Positions 60,914-64,000 of a stretch of 64,000 bases of DNA are shown in pieces. Every line of letters starts with the position of its first letter. The first letter of the stretch is position 1. Origin of the DNA: Salinimonas profundi (GTDB taxonomy: Bacteria; Pseudomonadota; Gammaproteobacteria; Enterobacterales; Alteromonadaceae); contig NZ_JABBXD010000004.1 in NCBI RefSeq assembly GCF_014750655.1, positions 62,001 through 126,000 on the forward strand, read 5' to 3'. The translations under genes and the position numbers were made by a program. Under the pieces are notes generated by a model, which did not search any database, was not told where the DNA came from, and saw only the letters and a program-made list of their open reading frames with translations.

Positions 60914-61777
60914 ATGAAACTGCTCCTGATTATATTTACAACGGTGCTACTGGGCGGCTGTGCAAAACTTATGTTTGCCACAGCTAACACCACCACACTT
61001 ACCTTTGATGGCGACATTACCGAGGACGTTGCTTACGGCACGTTGCCTCGTCAGCAACTGGATATTTTTGTGCCTGAGGGGCTTAACAATAAGAAAGCGC
61101 CGGTAGTCATTTTCTTTCATGGTGGACGCTGGAGCTTTGGTTCAAAAGATCAGTATCAGTTTGTTGGTATTCGCCTGGCCTCGATGGGTTACGTCGCGGT
61201 ATTACCTAATACAAGGCTGTACCCGGAAGTAAAATTTCCGATATTCGTCGAAGATGCAGCAGCATCTGTGGCCTGGGTGCAAAAAAACATTCATCAGTAT
61301 GGTGGCAATGAGCAGCTGATTATCAGCGGGCACTCTTCCGGCGCGCATATTGGTGCGCTAGTGGTCGCCGATGAAAGGTATCTGAAAAAAGCCGGCGGTG
61401 ACCCATCGGGTATTGACGCATTTGTAGGAATGGCGGGCCCTTATGATTTCACGCCCAAAGCAGATGACCTTCGCGACATGTTCGGGCCGCCGGACGAGTT
61501 CGATAAAATGGTGGTCAGTCATTATATTGATGGCAGTGAGCCACCCTTCGCGCTGATGTATTCATCGAATGATGGGACGGTGCACGAACGGAACCTGAAA
61601 CGACTAAAGGCAAAAATAGAATCGGTGGATGGCCAGGTCAGTACCTACATTTATGAAAAGGGCGAACACACCGGCACGGTGGCTGCACTAAGCTGGGCGA
61701 ACCCCGATGGCTTGCCTGTGGCTGACGATATGCAGACGTTCATCCAACATCATTTGAAGACGCCCGAGTCAAAGTAA
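60914..61777 (+). CDS. alpha/beta-hydrolase lipoprotein (esterase/HSL-like)
   Basis: This 287-residue lipoprotein (lipobox VLLGGC, cysteine 16) has an alpha/beta-hydrolase fold: oxyanion motif FFHGGRW (HGG), nucleophile elbow IISGHSSGAHIG (S141), an acidic segment MYSSNDGTVHE and a histidine in EKGEHTGTV. It is probably an esterase or lipase-like enzyme attached to the envelope. The 3'-terminal part has no membrane segment. The gene is followed by a minus-strand small protein gene. Confidence 0.88.
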   Translation: MKLLLIIFTTVLLGGCAKLMFATANTTTLTFDGDITEDVAYGTLPRQQLDIFVPEGLNNKKAPVVIFFHGGRWSFGSKDQYQFVGIRLASMGYVAVLPNTRLYPEVKFPIFVEDAAASVAWVQKNIHQYGGNEQLIISGHSSGAHIGALVVADERYLKKAGGDPSGIDAFVGMAGPYDFTPKADDLRDMFGPPDEFDKMVVSHYIDGSEPPFALMYSSNDGTVHERNLKRLKAKIESVDGQVSTYIYEKGEHTGTVAALSWANPDGLPVADDMQTFIQHHLKTPESK

Positions 61778-61802
61778 CAGGACCCAACCCGAACACGGGC
61801 TG

Positions 61803-62018
61803 TTATTTCCAGCCCTGGCGCCAGGTTTCAGCATCTTTCAGTGCCCGCCAGTCAATCGCGTATTCATTATGAGAGTGAACCGCCTCAAGTAGACAGTGAA
61901 CAACGGCTCCGGTCTCACTGTACTCAATTTCTGTCACGATGAAGTGTTTTTCTTTGTTGGCCGGGCGAACGGCGGTCCACTTACTGTTTAACAGCTTAGC
62001 CGGACTAACAGAATTCAT
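61803..62018 (-). CDS. small Trp-rich conserved protein (TIGR02450 type)
   Basis: This is a 71-residue protein from ATG 62018. It has NSVSPAKLLNSKWTAVRP, NKEKHFIVTEIEYSE, and the C-terminal IDWRALKDAETWRQGW, the tryptophan-rich pattern of the TIGR02450 small-protein family. Function is unknown. An upstream extension of 17 residues is less likely. It is convergent with the esterase gene. Confidence 0.8.
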   Translation of the reverse strand: MNSVSPAKLLNSKWTAVRPANKEKHFIVTEIEYSETGAVVHCLLEAVHSHNEYAIDWRALKDAETWRQGWK

Positions 62019-62283
62019 TTGGTGCCTCACTCCTTTCCGGTACACAACACATACGCGCTCTGGCGACAAAGAAGCTGACGCCAGACACTGACAGTAAAAG
62101 GTTCTCTAGCGGCAAACTCAACGATTTAGCCTGAGACATGAAAAACAGAAGAGTAAGATTAACGTAAACTTGCCGGTGTCGAGGTTAAATTTTTTTACAA
62201 ATAGGCGGCGGGTGCTTGGCGGTGAATGAATTGTGCGTATAATTACAAATTCAAACACCCGTTTAAATCAATAGGAGTGGGTT

Positions 62284-64000
62284 ATGCCTCAGTATCAGGC
62301 CCCAATGGCAGATTATCAGTTTCTGCTTAAAGAGTGGCTGTCATTAGACACGCACTATCAACAGCTGGGTATCAGCGACTTTGACTTTGAGCTTGCAAAT
62401 GAAGTTATCGCTCAGGGCGCAAAATTTGCCGAAGATGTGATAGCGCCATTGAACCGCACCGGTGACGAACAAGGGTGTAAGCTGGAAAACGGCAAGGTAA
62501 CCACCCCAGATGGTTTTGCTGAGGCATACAAAGAGTATATTGCAAACGGTTGGAACAGCATGCTGGGTTCAGCCGACTATGATGGCCAGGAGCTGCCCTA
62601 TTCAATGGCTGTTCCGGTGCATGAAATGCTGCATTCTGCAAACCTGAGCTGGCGCCTGACCAGTATGCTCACCGAAAGCGCTGTGCTTGCTGTAACCCGC
62701 CATGCCAGCGAGGAACTTAAATCGCAGTATCTGGCCAAGCTGATAAGCGGTGAGTGGACCGGAACAATGAACCTGACCGAACCGCATGCCGGTACCGATT
62801 TGGCATTGCTTAACACTAAAGCTGAGCCACAGGGTGACGGCAGTTATACAATCACCGGCAACAAAATTTTTATTACCGGTGGCGATCATGAATGGACCAG
62901 TAACATCATTCATATGGTGCTGGCTCGTTTACCAGATGCGCCAGCGGGCGTTAAGGGTATCAGCTTATTTCTGGTGCCCAAGTTTTTGTTGGATGAGAAC
63001 AATGAGCCAGCCGAAGCCAATGCGGTTTCAGTAGGCAGTATTGAACACAAGATGGGCATCAAAGGCAGTCCCACCTGCGTGATGAATTACGATGGTGCAA
63101 AAGGCTGGCTGATTGGCGAGGAAAACAAAGGTCTGGCATGCATGTTCACGATGATGAATGATGCACGTTTTCAGGTTGGTCTGGAAGGTCTGGGCGCAGC
63201 TGAAGCGTCTTTTCAGGGCGCTTTGGAATATGCCCGTGAGCGTGTGCAGTCACGTGCGCCACAAGGTGTACAGAATCCAGATGGCAAAGCCGACCCTATC
63301 GTTTTTCAGCCTGATGTTGCGCGAATGCTGTTAACCCAGAAAACGCAAACTGAAGGCTGCCGGGCGTTAGCCGTTCTGTATTCAAAATATATGGATATCG
63401 AGCGTCTCGGCAATGATGAAGACAAAACAACAGCCGCTCAGGTTTTGCAGTTTTTAACTCCCGTGTGCAAAGCCTTTATGACTGATATGGGGCTGGAAGC
63501 AAGCAGCCTGGGCGTACAAGTGCTTGGCGGCCACGGTTATATCCGCGAATGGGGCATGGAGCAACTGATGCGTGACGTGCGCATCGCGCAGCTTTATGAA
63601 GGCACCAATGGTATTCAGGCACTGGATCTTATCGGTCGTAAGCTGACCCGCGACAAAGGTCAGATGATGGAAACCACTTATATCGAGTTTGGCAAGCTGG
63701 TGGCGAACATTCAGGATGATACTGTCAAAGCACAGGCGCAGGCATTGTTGGATGACTGGCGGGCAAGCTCTGCCGATTGTCTGGCGTTGGACCCGGCTGA
63801 TGTCGCCAGTGCCGCGTGCGATTACCTTGCCTACACTGCTTATTCGTTAATTGGTGTGCTTTGGTACAGCATGGCGGATAGTGCGTCACGTAGTGAAAAC
63901 CAAACCATCGCCAGCGCTAAAGTTAAATCGCGTGACTTTTATATCGCACGTATTTTACCGCGTCGTGATGCTCACAAAGTCGCGATGAAAGCAGGCAAAG
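62284..64000 (+). CDS. acyl-CoA dehydrogenase, 3' end beyond window
   Basis: The open frame from ATG 62284 (AGGAGTG 5-6 nt upstream) runs to the window edge, giving at least 572 residues. It matches large acyl-CoA dehydrogenases (FadE/DmdC-like, about 590-600 residues): the FAD/substrate region WTGTMNLTEPHAGTDLALL, ITGGDHEW, IEHKMGIKGSPTCVMNYDGA, the active-site region VLGGHGYIREWGMEQLMRD and LYEGTNGIQALDL. It probably oxidises acyl-CoA, or 3-methylmercaptopropionyl-CoA if it is DmdC-like; sequence here does not decide. Stop codon is not in the window. Confidence 0.9.
   Translation, partial: MPQYQAPMADYQFLLKEWLSLDTHYQQLGISDFDFELANEVIAQGAKFAEDVIAPLNRTGDEQGCKLENGKVTTPDGFAEAYKEYIANGWNSMLGSADYDGQELPYSMAVPVHEMLHSANLSWRLTSMLTESAVLAVTRHASEELKSQYLAKLISGEWTGTMNLTEPHAGTDLALLNTKAEPQGDGSYTITGNKIFITGGDHEWTSNIIHMVLARLPDAPAGVKGISLFLVPKFLLDENNEPAEANAVSVGSIEHKMGIKGSPTCVMNYDGAKGWLIGEENKGLACMFTMMNDARFQVGLEGLGAAEASFQGALEYARERVQSRAPQGVQNPDGKADPIVFQPDVARMLLTQKTQTEGCRALAVLYSKYMDIERLGNDEDKTTAAQVLQFLTPVCKAFMTDMGLEASSLGVQVLGGHGYIREWGMEQLMRDVRIAQLYEGTNGIQALDLIGRKLTRDKGQMMETTYIEFGKLVANIQDDTVKAQAQALLDDWRASSADCLALDPADVASAACDYLAYTAYSLIGVLWYSMADSASRSENQTIASAKVKSRDFYIARILPRRDAHKVAMKAGK

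Noticed and set aside
1..64000. tRNA, rRNA, riboswitch, insertion sequence or prophage
   Set aside because: I looked through intergenic regions for cloverleaf patterns, transposase or integrase genes and known aptamer cores and saw none; a covariance-model scan would be needed to exclude small ones.

Overview
The window looks like a chromosome segment of a marine gammaproteobacterium of the Alteromonadaceae (Alteromonas/Salinimonas type). This rests on gene content and order, not on a 16S gene: a Vibrio/Shewanella-style TonB2 cluster with a DUF3450 protein and a TtpC-like ExbB, rpsU-yqeY-dnaG-rpoD, AcnB, RdgC, several large TonB-dependent receptors, and an ExoP-like GH3 glucanase. Base composition is even and near 47-48% GC by eye. 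I see no tRNA, rRNA, CRISPR array, insertion sequence or prophage gene.

Layout. 0.1-7.3 kb (minus strand): a glucan-uptake locus with a TonB-dependent receptor, a secreted GH3 beta-glucosidase/exo-glucanase and a LytS/LytTR two-component pair. 7.7-12.2 kb: acnB, a PQQ-type sugar dehydrogenase and a small membrane protein. 12.2-25.1 kb (minus): DUF3450-TtpC-ExbB-ExbD-TonB-TPR, a TonB-dependent receptor, a surface beta-helix lipoprotein, then phoB-phoR and a PstS-like binding protein. 25.2-38 kb: a divergent histidine kinase, rdgC, a YdcN/YdcO-like regulator and transporter pair, an HDOD protein, an M49-like lipoprotein peptidase, HIT-uppP-folK-folB, plsY, a secreted NPP-type phosphodiesterase and tsaD. 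38.2-43 kb: the macromolecular-synthesis operon. 43-51.5 kb: an N-acetyltransferase, the D-glutamate catabolic pair dgcN-dgcA with a sodium symporter, tpm, YceI, and a class II aldolase with an enolase-superfamily dehydratase. 51.5-57.5 kb: DUF3750, a KdpDE-like pair translationally coupled to TrkA/TrkH-type potassium uptake, and a sugar dehydrogenase/lactonase pair. 57.7-64 kb: a Tat-exported Dabb protein, a frameshifted beta-lactamase-family gene, a 0.9-kb gene-poor gap, an esterase, a small Trp-rich protein and an acyl-CoA dehydrogenase cut by the window end.

The most interesting feature is a candidate phosphate-starvation outer-membrane import system. Pho-box-like sites (two 7-bp TGTCAnn-type repeats 11 bp apart) lie upstream of phoB (two sites), of the lipoprotein-TonB receptor unit, of the DUF3450-TonB operon, and of a secreted NPP-family phosphodiesterase 12 kb away. 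All point toward the gene and end about 45-80 nt from its start. Together they suggest that PhoB controls a dedicated receptor, a surface lipoprotein, a private Ton motor and an extracellular phosphodiesterase. The substrate is unknown.

Other points: paired GTGCG-N6-CGCAC operators 32 bp apart between the ydcN- and ydcO-like genes; a KdpDE-like two-component system wired to Trk/Ktr-type rather than KdpFABC uptake; an in-frame 9-bp repeat inside that kinase; and a one-base frameshift, probably in a short homopolymer, splitting a serine hydrolase gene.
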